Shown here: piece after piece, positions 16,999-25,868 of the stretch
Layout: every line of letters starts with the position of its first letter
Position numbering within the stretch: position 1 is the stretch's first letter
Source: Candidatus Latescibacterota bacterium
GTDB taxonomy: Bacteria > Latescibacterota > MVCY01 > DTYK01
NCBI GenBank assembly: GCA_012961925.1
Contig: DTYK01000230.1
Span: 1 to 64,000 of the forward strand
DNA length: 64,000 nt
Direction of reading: 5' to 3'
Program-made: the position numbers and the translations under genes
Notes under the pieces: model-generated
What the model was told of the DNA's origin: nothing
The model's database searches: none
What the model saw: only the letters and a program-made list of their open reading frames with translations

Positions 16999-18504
16999 TC
17001 ACAGGCGATAGCTTATCTCCCTGATTGCTGGATATATCTGTTTATAAATATGGAACTTCTCCTCGTAGATTTTGTTCTTCTCTCTATCAGGTTCAAAAGT
17101 CCGTTTTACCTTTACGAGGTTACGGACGGCCGAATCAATAGAATCATATGCGCCGATAGCCACCCCTGCCAGTATAGCAGTCCCCAATGCTCCTGCTTCG
17201 GAGACATACAGGGAAGAGACTGGTTTCCCGGTGATATCAGCTTTAAGCTGTATCCACTCGACTGATTTTGCCCCTCCGCCTGTAGCCCTCATGTTGTCAA
17301 TTGGCACACCTGATCCTTCGAGTAATTCAACGTTCAACTTCATCTCAAATGTGGTGCCCTCTAAGATCGCCTTTACAATCTCCTCCCTTCTCGTTCCCAA
17401 AGTCAATCCGAGCATGGCACCTTTCGTCTTTGTGTCGAAGTAAGGGGTGCCACTTATTGTAAAATGAGGCAGTATCATCACGCTGGACGGTTTTTCTGGT
17501 AACTTTTCCAGGATAATTTCATAAGGATCTACCCCTCTCTTATTTGCCAGCAACGTCTCTTCCATCGCAAAATTGTCCCTGTACCATCTCAGGAGCGAAC
17601 CACCGGTATAGTTGAACGCCACCGTCGTGTATAGTCCAGGGACTACATGGGGATAACACGAGAAGTTGTTTCGAAACATACCTTCGCTGGGTATGGGCCG
17701 ATCAAAGGCTGGGGTGATACAATCGGTGGTCCCGGTTCCCCAGGCGGCCATGCGCCCTGTGATAATCCCCGAACCAAGGGCATTGCAGGGCTGATCATGC
17801 CCTCCTGTAACCACTTCGACTCTATTCGGAAGCCCGAGCTCTTCAGCAACTCCCCTTGATACCCTCCCGATTACTGTGCCGGAGGGTTTCACCTCGGGCA
17901 GGATCTCCTCATCGATCCCTGCGACTTCCAGCAGTTTCTTCGACCACTCCTTTTGTCTGATATCGAAGGCCATGGTCCTGGCTGCGAGGGAGTAGTCTGT
18001 CACAGGGTCCGTACCCAACAGGTAGTAGGTGTATTCTTCAAAGCAGAGAAACTTGTAAAGTCTTCCAAAGACCTTAGGTTCGTTCTCTTTTAGCCAGATC
18101 AGCTTCAGGATCGTGTGCATGGGGTGGAGTGCCATTCCTGAGATATGAAAGGTTTCCTCCGGGGATATCAGTTCCTTCCACCAGATCGCTGTCTCCCTGG
18201 TTCTGGCATCGAAGGAGATCGGAGAGTTATACAGGATCTGGCCATCCCTTGAGAGCGGCACGCCTGCCTCCCCCTGAGCTGACACTGCCAGGGCCCTGAT
18301 CGGATCCCTTTTCGTCCTATGGGCCACCTCCGAGATCACCTCTTTAATTGCGGAAGTGACCTGGTAAGGGTCAAGTTCCAGCCAACCCGGCCTGGGTTCC
18401 AGCAACGGATACTCCCGGTAAGCGGAGGTGATGATCTCCCCCTCCAGGCTAAAGGCTACCGCCTTGGTACCTGTCGTCCCCACGTCGATGCCAAGTAGAC
18501 TCAT
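16999..18504 (-). CDS. FGGY-family carbohydrate kinase (xylulokinase-like)
   Basis: 501 residues. The ATP-binding start SLLGIDVGTTGTKAVAF, the middle motif TGGHDQPCNALGSG, the second phosphate motif GTGTTDCITPAF, and MRATGGGAKSVEWIQLKADITG define the FGGY kinase fold. The best guess is a sugar kinase of the xylulokinase/L-fuculokinase group; the substrate is not readable. It is the last gene of the leftward run that contains rny and xseA and sits 28 bases from xseA, an unusual partner. Confidence 0.85.
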   Translation of the reverse strand: MSLLGIDVGTTGTKAVAFSLEGEIITSAYREYPLLEPRPGWLELDPYQVTSAIKEVISEVAHRTKRDPIRALAVSAQGEAGVPLSRDGQILYNSPISFDARTRETAIWWKELISPEETFHISGMALHPMHTILKLIWLKENEPKVFGRLYKFLCFEEYTYYLLGTDPVTDYSLAARTMAFDIRQKEWSKKLLEVAGIDEEILPEVKPSGTVIGRVSRGVAEELGLPNRVEVVTGGHDQPCNALGSGIITGRMAAWGTGTTDCITPAFDRPIPSEGMFRNNFSCYPHVVPGLYTTVAFNYTGGSLLRWYRDNFAMEETLLANKRGVDPYEIILEKLPEKPSSVMILPHFTISGTPYFDTKTKGAMLGLTLGTRREEIVKAILEGTTFEMKLNVELLEGSGVPIDNMRATGGGAKSVEWIQLKADITGKPVSSLYVSEAGALGTAILAGVAIGAYDSIDSAVRNLVKVKRTFEPDREKNKIYEEKFHIYKQIYPAIREISYRL

Positions 18505-18532
18505 CTGTGTCTGGGTTGAATGTTAGAAGGTA

Positions 18533-19750
18533 CTATTGCGGTTCATCATCGCCCTCCACCAACTCCACCTGGCAGAGGGCACTGCCCTTGTGGAAGCGTA
18601 CCCTGACCTGGTCTTTAGGCGCAAGCACTGAGCTATCCCTGACGATCATCATCTCAGGAAGTTTCCTGCAGATGCTGAAACCGCGGCGGAAGGCGGATAG
18701 CGGGCTCAGTGCATCGAGCATTCCAGTAGCAGCCTTCCAGGCTGAGGTCTTCCCCATCACGAGGCGGTCGAAGGTCCTGAGAAGCCCCCTCTCCAGTTCA
18801 TCCACCCTTTGCCAGCGTTGGTTTATGACGTCCGGGAACCTCTGAAAGAGATAGCTGGATCGGAGGTCATTGAGCTCTGCCTCTGCCTCTCGAAGGCGGT
18901 CCTGGACCGCCTTCGTGCACCGCCGGTATAGGAAATCAACCATTTTAAGTAATTCGCCCTTATCTCTCACAGCCAGTTCCGCCGCAGCAGAGGGAGTGGG
19001 TGCCCTTTTATCGGCAACAAAATCGGCTATCGTGAAGTCAATCTCGTGTCCGACGGCGGAAATGATTGGTATTCTTGAACGATATATCGCTCTGGCGACC
19101 GTCTCTTCGTTAAAGGCCCAGAGTTCTTCTATAGATCCACCCCCTCTTCCGACGATGAGAAGATCGGCCTTTTCGTACTCGTTGAACTCATCGATGGCCA
19201 TAGCTATCTCTTCAGCGGCACCTTCGCCCTGTACCTTGACAGGACGAAGGATTATTTGGACGCCAGGGAATCTCCTGCCAATGATATTGCAAATATCTCT
19301 TATAGCAGCACCTGTAGGTGAGGTGATGACGCCTATGATCTCCGGGTATTCAGGGAGAGACCGCTTATGCCGCTCGTCAAAAAGGCCTTCAGTCCTGAGT
19401 CTGTTCTTCAACCGCTCAAAGGCCAGCTGTAACTCGCCAACTCCGGTGGGCTGGAGCTGCCTGACCACAAGCTGATATTGCCCCGACCTCTCATAGAGAG
19501 AGATATCGCCCTGAGCAAGAACCTTCATTCCATTCACAGGCATGAAAAAGAGTCTCCCCGCCTCTGTCCTCCACATAACACATCTGAGTTGACTGGATTC
19601 GTCCTTCAGTGTGAAATATAAGTGCCCTGAAGAGTGGTGGGTGAAATTGGAGACCTCCCCCTGAACCCAAATGGTGGGGATGCTGGTCTCCAGGAGCATT
19701 TTTATGTGTCTGGTTATCTCTGATACGGTATAGAGCCGGGGCTCAATCAT
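18533..19750 (-). CDS. xseA: Exodeoxyribonuclease VII large subunit
   Basis: The start is ATG 19750 (MIEPRLYTVSEITRHIKMLL), four bases behind the ymdB stop, with GGGGAG nine bases upstream. The 405 residues match the family. An N-terminal OB domain (IWVQGEVSNFTHHSSGHLYF) precedes the catalytic domain with VITSPTGAAIRDICNIIGRR, LLIVGRGGGSIEELWAFNEE and ISAVGHEIDFTIADFVAD, and then a coiled C-terminal part. ExoVII degrades single-stranded DNA with many copies of the small subunit XseB. No xseB is visible here, although it normally follows xseA. Confidence 0.95.
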   Translation of the reverse strand: MIEPRLYTVSEITRHIKMLLETSIPTIWVQGEVSNFTHHSSGHLYFTLKDESSQLRCVMWRTEAGRLFFMPVNGMKVLAQGDISLYERSGQYQLVVRQLQPTGVGELQLAFERLKNRLRTEGLFDERHKRSLPEYPEIIGVITSPTGAAIRDICNIIGRRFPGVQIILRPVKVQGEGAAEEIAMAIDEFNEYEKADLLIVGRGGGSIEELWAFNEETVARAIYRSRIPIISAVGHEIDFTIADFVADKRAPTPSAAAELAVRDKGELLKMVDFLYRRCTKAVQDRLREAEAELNDLRSSYLFQRFPDVINQRWQRVDELERGLLRTFDRLVMGKTSAWKAATGMLDALSPLSAFRRGFSICRKLPEMMIVRDSSVLAPKDQVRVRFHKGSALCQVELVEGDDEPQ

Positions 19751-19754
19751 AAGG

Positions 19755-20585
19755 CTACTCCCCATCAGAAGGATCGGCTTTCTCTTCAAACTGTCTTGAG
19801 CTATCTGGGTAGTCCATCCGTACCCTCTCGATCTTCCTTGCCTTCCCCGTAGATTCATCAGCCTCGATTAACACACCACAGAGTTTAAGGTTGTTGGTAG
19901 CTGGTCTGAGTTTCACAGGTATCTGCAGAAGGAAACGTCTTATAGCAGCCTCCTTTTGGACACCGATGACCGAGTCGTGTGGACCGGTCATCCCGGCGTC
20001 GGTGATGTAGGCCGTCCCCCCCGGCAAAATCGTTTCGTCACAGGTCTGGACATGGGTGTGCGTTCCTATCACCGCTGTCACCTTGCCATTTAGGTACCAG
20101 CCAAGGGCCATCTTTTCAGAGGTTGCCTCCGCATGAAAATCAACTATAATTATGTTGGTTACCTCCCTCAGTTTTTCTATCTCCCTTTGGCCGACCCGGA
20201 AGGGGCAGTCGAGTTCCCTGATATAGGTTCTGCCTTGAAGGTTCAATACGCCAACCAATGTACCGGATTTTGTCTGGAATATCACAGAACCTTTACCCTC
20301 AACCCCAGGAGGGTAGTTTGCAGGGCGGATCAGATATTCCGCCCTCTCTATGTAGGGGAGTGCATCCTTTTTGTCCCACACATGGTTGCCACTTGTAATT
20401 ACGTGGACTCCATACGTGTGGATCTTCTCGGCTATCTTCTCCGTAATACCCGTTCCTCCTGCCGCATTCTCTCCGTTTGCTATGCACAATTCCACATCGT
20501 ATCTTTTGATCAGATGAGGAATAAGTTCAGCGGCTATTCGTCTACCCGGTCTGCCGCAGATGTCGGCTACAAAGAGTATGTTCAC
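19755..20585 (-). CDS. ymdB: YmdB-type metallophosphoesterase (TIGR00282 family)
   Basis: 276 residues. Metal-binding motifs are NILFVADICGRPGRR (D8), ANGENAAGG, TSGNHVWDKKD, DFHAEATSEK and GTHTHVQTCDE. They match the family whose Bacillus member hydrolyses 2',3'-cyclic nucleotides and affects biofilm and sporulation decisions. It lies directly behind rny, an arrangement conserved from Firmicutes to several diderm phyla and pointing to a role in RNA turnover. The C-terminal 20 residues (DSSRQFEEKADPSDGE) are a polar tail. Confidence 0.93.
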   Translation of the reverse strand: MNILFVADICGRPGRRIAAELIPHLIKRYDVELCIANGENAAGGTGITEKIAEKIHTYGVHVITSGNHVWDKKDALPYIERAEYLIRPANYPPGVEGKGSVIFQTKSGTLVGVLNLQGRTYIRELDCPFRVGQREIEKLREVTNIIIVDFHAEATSEKMALGWYLNGKVTAVIGTHTHVQTCDETILPGGTAYITDAGMTGPHDSVIGVQKEAAIRRFLLQIPVKLRPATNNLKLCGVLIEADESTGKARKIERVRMDYPDSSRQFEEKADPSDGE

Positions 20586-20654
20586 ACCTGTCCTTTCGTT
20601 TTTATGAGATCGTTTTTGAAGGATCCCCGATGGGGTACGGGATTATCCCCTTTG

Positions 20655-22226
20655 TTAACGGGCGTAATCAACAGCCCTTCTCTCTCGAATAACGGTCACC
20701 TTAATCTGTCCGGGGTATTCCATCTCCGCTTCGATCCGGTCGGCGATGTCGCAGGCCATCTGCTCTGCCCTTGCGTCGTCAACTACGTCGCTGGCAACCA
20801 TCACCCTTATCTCTCTGCCGGCCTGTATGGCATAGGCCTTCTCGACGCCTTCAAAAGAATCAGCCAGTTCTTCCAGCCGTTCAAGCCTCTTGATATATCC
20901 TTCAAGGGTCTCCCTCCTGGCTCCAGGACGTGCGCCGGAGATAGCATCGGCCGCCTGAACAAGGACTGAAATCAGAGAGGTCGGCTCGGCATCCTCATGA
21001 TGAGCGGCAATGGCGTTTTGGATGAGCTCACTCTCATTATATTTTTGAGCCAGTTCAACTCCGATCTGGGAATGGGTGCCTTCCGATTCCTGGTCCGTCG
21101 CCTTCCCTATGTCATGTAGGAGACCGGCGCGTTTTGCTGTGGCAACATCCAGCCCCAGTTCGGCAGCCATCAGTCCTGAAAGGTGTGCAACCTCCTTGCT
21201 GTGTTGCAGGACATTCTGGCCGTAACTGGTACGGTATTTAAGTTTACCAAGGAGTTTGATCACCTGGGGGTGTAGCCCATGTATACCCACCTCAAAGGCA
21301 GCTTGTTCCCCTGCCTCCTGAATGATTTCCTCCATGTCCTGTTTGGTCTTCTCCACTATCTCTTCAATCCTGCCGGGATGAATTCTTCCGTCACTTATCA
21401 GTCTTTCCAGGGCAATCCTGGCGATCTCTCTTCGTACCCGGTCGAAACCTGAGAGGATAACCGCTTCAGGGGTGTCATCAACGATGACATCAACGCCTGT
21501 AGCTGTCTCAAAAGCCCTTATATTTCTGCCCTCTCGCCCTATGATCCTCCCTTTCATATCATCATTGGGGAGCGATACCACTGATACGGTTGACTCAACT
21601 GTGTGGTCGGTAGCGCACCGCTGAATAGCCATAGCTATTATCTCTTTTGCCTCTCTATTTGCCTGGGCGATGGCACGGTCTTTGATCTCTTTTGCGCGCT
21701 GGGCCGCCTCTTGTCTGGCCTTGTTCTCAAGGTTCGCCATAAGAAGGCTTTTGGCCTGTTCCTGGGTCATACCGGCAATCCGCTCCAGTCTCATATTCTG
21801 CTGCTTTATTATGACTGACAACTGCTCATCTCTGGCCCTCACCCTTTTTTCTCGTGCAGACAGTTCTCGTTCCCTGGCTTGAAGCTCCCTCTCTTTAGTA
21901 GAGAGCAGGTCAACCTTCCTGTCGAGCTTTCTTTCTCGGTCTGCAATCTGACCCTCTAACCTTTGAATCTCCTCCCTCTTCTCCCGGGTCTCCCTCTCGA
22001 ACCTGGCCTTCTCTCTATGCCATTCGTCCCTTGCTTCCAGAGTGGCAGTCTTTTTAATGGTCTCAGCTTCTCTCTTGGCGTCAGCAATTATCTTTTCCGC
22101 AAAGGCATTTGCATTTGCTACCTTTCCCTGCGCGATTTTATTGTTAAATAACCAACCGAGGATAAAGGTAACTATGCCAACGGCGAGTAAAATGGCTGCC
22201 CATATCACTATCTGACCTGTATCCAT
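20655..22226 (-). CDS. rny: Ribonuclease Y
   Basis: Endoribonuclease that starts mRNA decay, anchored in the inner membrane. The 523 residues show an N-terminal membrane segment (6-27), a long coiled coil (about 35-200, rich in E/K/R), a KH domain ([20 protein letters not shown]), and an HD domain with [23 protein letters not shown] and the later AAHHEDAEP. The start is backed by AAGGAGGCTAAC directly before the ATG. It follows zapA and the 6S RNA candidate. Confidence 0.97.
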   Translation of the reverse strand: MDTGQIVIWAAILLAVGIVTFILGWLFNNKIAQGKVANANAFAEKIIADAKREAETIKKTATLEARDEWHREKARFERETREKREEIQRLEGQIADRERKLDRKVDLLSTKERELQARERELSAREKRVRARDEQLSVIIKQQNMRLERIAGMTQEQAKSLLMANLENKARQEAAQRAKEIKDRAIAQANREAKEIIAMAIQRCATDHTVESTVSVVSLPNDDMKGRIIGREGRNIRAFETATGVDVIVDDTPEAVILSGFDRVRREIARIALERLISDGRIHPGRIEEIVEKTKQDMEEIIQEAGEQAAFEVGIHGLHPQVIKLLGKLKYRTSYGQNVLQHSKEVAHLSGLMAAELGLDVATAKRAGLLHDIGKATDQESEGTHSQIGVELAQKYNESELIQNAIAAHHEDAEPTSLISVLVQAADAISGARPGARRETLEGYIKRLERLEELADSFEGVEKAYAIQAGREIRVMVASDVVDDARAEQMACDIADRIEAEMEYPGQIKVTVIRERRAVDYAR

Positions 22227-22549
22227 GTTAGCCTCCTTATGGCTTCCGATTGAGCCTGCTCCTGCCGGAGGATTGCATAGCAGTTCAACTAGTGGGAAAT
22301 TTGAAGCCGCACGGATCTATCCCCCCTCACAAGGTTCTCAAACCAGACAAGGGGTGTCATCCAGGCAAACAAGGGGATAAGAAAAAAGATTCCCCGCTTG
22401 CACGGCTAAGATACATGTATAGAAGCTCTTTCGAAGAGGGATAATAATGCTCCCTCCCCTCTTAGTTTCTATAGAGCTCTACTCGCCGACGAAGCGGGGT
22501 TCTAAGGACTCCACCAATTCAACTTCAACGCCAGAAAGGGGTCGATAGG
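22227..22549 (-). other. zapA-rny intergenic region (323 bp)
   Basis: Contains the 6S RNA candidate (22385-22500) and about 130 bases between its U-run and the rny start. That part includes a run GTGAGGGGGGATAGATC around 22310-22330 and ends in the rny Shine-Dalgarno AAGGAGG. No reading frame here looks protein-coding. Confidence 0.5.
22385..22500 (-). ncRNA. ssrS: Candidate 6S RNA between zapA and rny
   Basis: On the minus strand CCCCGCTT (22499-22492) pairs with AAGCGGGG (22399-22392), extended by CGGC/GCCG. An interior bubble follows, then TATAGAA/TTCTATA, then an AAGAGGGGA/TCCCTCTT stem with an A/T-rich loop; AATCTTTTTT follows the closing stem as a terminator. A long irregular hairpin with a central bubble is the 6S shape, and 6S genes commonly follow zapA. 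About 115 bases is shorter than the usual 160-190. No covariance search was possible, so this is a structural and positional call. Confidence 0.5.
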
Positions 22550-22915
22550 CTAATTGTTGGCCTTGCGAATTTCGCCTCTTTCGGCCCTACTGGCTGTCTT
22601 TTTCATATATTCGTCGAGCTCTTTGTCAAGCATTCTGACGAGTTTTGTTACCCTTTCATTCATCTCCGAGATCAGGTTCTGTTTCTCTGCCCTTTCTTTG
22701 AACAGCTCATCTGTCAGGTTCAAAGCCGCTGCTACCGCCACCTTTATGGTTGAGCCGACAGAACCGCTACGGGAGACCTGTCTCATTTTGCTGTCCACAT
22801 AGCGCGCTACCTCCCGGATGTATTCCGGATCGGCATCACCCTTTATAGGGTATTCAATACCGAATATATCAACCGTCACCTGGGTTTTTTCGTCTGCCAT
22901 CGCAATGACATACAA
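22550..22915 (-). CDS. zapA: Cell division protein ZapA
   Basis: 121 residues from the ATG at 22915; an internal ATG at 22900 (MADEKTQVTVDIFG) is an equally good start. The N-terminal globular part VTVDIFGIEYPIKGDADPEY matches ZapA, followed by VDSKMRQVS and a C-terminal coiled coil (about 70-110). ZapA binds FtsZ and bundles its filaments at midcell. It is next to a ZapB-like gene and a 6S RNA candidate. Confidence 0.9.
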   Translation of the reverse strand: MYVIAMADEKTQVTVDIFGIEYPIKGDADPEYIREVARYVDSKMRQVSRSGSVGSTIKVAVAAALNLTDELFKERAEKQNLISEMNERVTKLVRMLDKELDEYMKKTASRAERGEIRKANN

Positions 22916-22972
22916 TGGGTTGCTGGCAAAGAGTCCTTAGTTCCTCCGCTTGAGAACATCGGCTCACTCCGT

Positions 22973-23251
22973 CTATGCACCGGATGAGACGTTAGCGGTC
23001 TCCAGTCTGGTTAGCATCTTCTCGATCTGTGATCGCATCTTTTCCTTCTTTTGATCGAGAGGCAAGACCCTTCGACGGAGCTTCTCGTTTTCAATCTTCA
23101 GAGTTTCGAATTGTCTTTCACGTTCTGAAAGAAGGAGGCGAAACCCTCTGTTCTCCTCCTCAATATTCTCGTTTAACATCTTCAAGTCTCTGATTATTTT
23201 AACGATTCGATCTATCCTTTCCTCTAAATCAGCTAAGCTTTTGACCTCCAT
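22973..23251 (-). CDS. Short coiled-coil protein, ZapB-like
   Basis: 92 residues, almost wholly predicted coiled coil. Heptad-patterned leucines and charged residues run from DLEERIDRIVKIIRDLKML through ENEKLRRRVLPLDQKKEKM to the end. Size, composition and position immediately before zapA and after pheT match the ZapB-like genes annotated there in Geobacter-type genomes. ZapB works with ZapA at the division ring; that role is inferred from position and fold only. Confidence 0.7.
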   Translation of the reverse strand: MEVKSLADLEERIDRIVKIIRDLKMLNENIEEENRGFRLLLSERERQFETLKIENEKLRRRVLPLDQKKEKMRSQIEKMLTRLETANVSSGA

Positions 23252-23289
23252 TATTACCTTCTCCTTTTTTGGGCACGAATTACATAAGT

Positions 23290-25695
23290 CTATTCGTGCT
23301 TGGAGCGAAGCCTCGCTCCGAAATCCTTTTGTAATCTGTCAACGATCCTTCCGAAAAGCTGGTCCACTTCTTCGTCGGACAAAGTCCTTTCCGGTGACCG
23401 AAATCTAAGGGAGAAGGCCAGACTCTTCTTTCCAGCAGGAATCTGTCCTCCCCTGTATACATCGAACAGATCCACCGACTCCGTAAGTATAGGGTCAACT
23501 GACAGGATCACTTGGGCTACCTTTTCGGCCTCGACATGATCGTCCACTATTACTGCGATATCCCTGTGGGCGGCCGGAAATCTGGGTAAAGGACGGTATC
23601 TTTTTCCCCTTTTACAGCAATTCAAAAGAGCATCAAGATCAAGGGAAAAGCCATAGACCGGCTGGCTCATGTCGAATCTGGCGAGGATGTCTGGAGAGAC
23701 CATACCCAGGGTTCCAAGACCCTGTCCATCGACATACACTTCTACCGCCTGCGAGGATTCATAAATACCATCCTCCAGGTGCCTCATCTCCACCTTTTCG
23801 CAACCTATCCTCTCAAGGGTCATCTCCACGATGCCCTTGATATCAAAGAAATCCACCTCTATGGTCCCTTCACCCCAGCTTTGTCCCTTTCTCACCCCGG
23901 TGATGGCTCCTCCAACCTGGATTCTCTCCAAGATGGAACCGGAAGATCCGGACGATCCTGAGCTGCAGAAGACCCTTCCCACCTCAAATATCTTGACTCC
24001 CTCTACCTTACGATTCAGATTCCAGGCTGTCACCTCAAGTAGGCTCGGAAGTAAGGCTGGCCGTAAGACCGACATCTGGTGGCTGGCCGGGTTTGAAATC
24101 CTCACCCAGGACGTTGCAGGAACAAACAGATCCAGGGCAGCAGGGTCTATCAGGCTCGATGTAACCACTTCTGTCATCCCCAAGCCTGTCAGTATATCCC
24201 TGATCCGGGAGATCATCCTCTCCTTCGCGTTTATCTCGACTCCCAGACTACCTGAGACCCTTTCATCGGCAGGTATCCGATCATATCCGTAGATCCTCGC
24301 TACCTCCTCGATAAGGTCGATCTCTCGGGTAAGATCCGGACGAAAACTGGGGATGCACACCTGGAGGGTATCCTCCTGTCGAAAAACTTCACATCCCAGA
24401 GATGTGAGGATACTCTCAACCCTGGTCCTCGGTATGCGTACCCCCAAGATCTTTCCTATCCGCTGAGGCCGGAGCCTGATACGAGGTGGACTCAATCTCT
24501 TCGGGTATTGATCGATAACTCCTCTGGCTATTACTCCGCCCGATAATTCTGCTATCAATCTGGCTGCCCTGTCCAGTGCCCCCACTGTGGCGTTAAAATC
24601 AGCCCCACGTTCAAAGCGTTGAGACGCTTCAGTAGAAAGGTCCAGTTTCTTCGCCCCTGCCCTGACGACCGGGGGATGGAAATAGGCACTTTCCAAGAGC
24701 ACGTCCTTCGTCTGGTCCGTCACCTCCGAGTCCATACCACCCATTACCCCGGCAACGGCAACAGGTCTCTCCGCATCAGCGATGACCAGAATATCCTCAT
24801 CCAGCCGTCTCCAAACGGAGTCAAGGGTGGTGATAACCTCGTCCTTTGCTGCCCTTCTGACGATGATCCTTCTCCCTGATAGTCTATCAAGATCAAAGGC
24901 ATGGAGCGGATGTCCCAACTCCATCAGCACGTAATTGGTGACGTCCACGACGTTGTTGATCGGCCTTAACCCGGTCATCTCCAGCCTTCTCGCAAGCCAG
25001 GCAGGTGAAGGGCCTACACGGACACCCCTCACCACCCTTGCCGAGTAGCGTGGACAACTTTCCGTATCTTCTATCTCCACAGCGGCAAGCTCCTCTACCC
25101 GTTCGCTTCCCTCCTCTACTGGACAGCCGGGTAGTTTTAAGGGCTTACCGACCACCACGCTCACCTCACGGGCGACACCTATCAGGCTCATACAGTCCGG
25201 TCTGTTAGGTGTCACTTCAAGGTCTAATATCACATCGCAAAGTCCAAGGGCCTGATCAAGGGGAGCTCCCACCCTGAATCCCTCAGGAAGTACCATGATC
25301 CCTGATCGATCATCGCCAAGGCCCAACTCGGCTTCCGAGCAGATCATACCAGCCGATTCCAAGCCTTTGAACCTTCTTCTCTTAATTATACGATTATCGG
25401 GTAGTTTTGCTCCTTGAAGGGCTACAGCAACTTTTTCCTCTTCCCTGACATTGGGAGCCCCACAGATAATAGGCAATCTTTCTGCCCCTACATCCACCCA
25501 GCAGACCATAAGTCCGGAAGCCGAGGGGTGCCTTTCGACAGAGAGGATCTTGCCGACAACAACCCCTTCAAATCCAGGTTTCACCTCTTCGATCGCCTCC
25601 ACTTCCAGACCGATCATGGTTAAGCGGTTAGCCAACTCAGGAGGTGAGAGATCGAAATCAACATAATCCTTCAGCCAGTTGTAAGGTACTCGCAT
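23290..25695 (-). CDS. pheT: Phenylalanine-tRNA ligase beta subunit
   Basis: 801 residues starting MRVPYNWLKDYVDFDLSPPE. In order: N-terminal domain, tRNA-binding EMAP-like domain (about 40-150, GKILSVERHPSASGLMVCWV), B3/4 editing domain (about 210-380, FDLDRLSGRRIIVRRA; ERGADFNATV), B5 domain (about 400-475), catalytic-like core, and a C-terminal ferredoxin-fold anticodon-binding domain (RFPAAHRDIAVIVDD, LFDVYRGGQIPAGKKSLAF). It pairs with PheS to charge tRNA-Phe. A structured repeat occupies the 173-base gap between pheS and pheT. Confidence 0.97.
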   Translation of the reverse strand: MRVPYNWLKDYVDFDLSPPELANRLTMIGLEVEAIEEVKPGFEGVVVGKILSVERHPSASGLMVCWVDVGAERLPIICGAPNVREEEKVAVALQGAKLPDNRIIKRRRFKGLESAGMICSEAELGLGDDRSGIMVLPEGFRVGAPLDQALGLCDVILDLEVTPNRPDCMSLIGVAREVSVVVGKPLKLPGCPVEEGSERVEELAAVEIEDTESCPRYSARVVRGVRVGPSPAWLARRLEMTGLRPINNVVDVTNYVLMELGHPLHAFDLDRLSGRRIIVRRAAKDEVITTLDSVWRRLDEDILVIADAERPVAVAGVMGGMDSEVTDQTKDVLLESAYFHPPVVRAGAKKLDLSTEASQRFERGADFNATVGALDRAARLIAELSGGVIARGVIDQYPKRLSPPRIRLRPQRIGKILGVRIPRTRVESILTSLGCEVFRQEDTLQVCIPSFRPDLTREIDLIEEVARIYGYDRIPADERVSGSLGVEINAKERMISRIRDILTGLGMTEVVTSSLIDPAALDLFVPATSWVRISNPASHQMSVLRPALLPSLLEVTAWNLNRKVEGVKIFEVGRVFCSSGSSGSSGSILERIQVGGAITGVRKGQSWGEGTIEVDFFDIKGIVEMTLERIGCEKVEMRHLEDGIYESSQAVEVYVDGQGLGTLGMVSPDILARFDMSQPVYGFSLDLDALLNCCKRGKRYRPLPRFPAAHRDIAVIVDDHVEAEKVAQVILSVDPILTESVDLFDVYRGGQIPAGKKSLAFSLRFRSPERTLSDEEVDQLFGRIVDRLQKDFGARLRSKHE

Positions 25696-25772
25696 CGTCG
25701 CCCTTTAAACCTCATAGTAAAAAGAACCGACAGTCCGAAGCCTTTGCCCCAACCGTCTTCGGCTCGCCCCAA

Positions 25773-25854
25773 GAGTTAACGCTTTAGCATTTCAGCCTGA
25801 GTAAGACAAACCGCTGAAGTCTATCCGTGAATGAAAGCCCAAAGGCTGAACTCC
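25773..25854. repeat. Structured dispersed repeat, copy A (pheS-pheT gap)
   Basis: Shares with 39137-39223 and 45274-45359 the order GAGTTAA-GCTTTAG-ATTTCA, a middle block with AAGACAAACCG and a following GTCT, then ATGAAAG...AAAG..TGAACTCC. The outer arms are complementary, and the middle can form a small AGAC/GTCT stem. It lies inside the pheS-pheT transcript, so it must be read through. Confidence 0.7.
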
Positions 25855-25868
25855 GACTTGCCTTCCGC

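Noticed and set aside
20133..20969. 278-codon plus-strand frame across ymdB and rny
   Set aside because: It is antisense to two well-supported genes with intact metal and HD motifs, and its translation has no recognisable domain.
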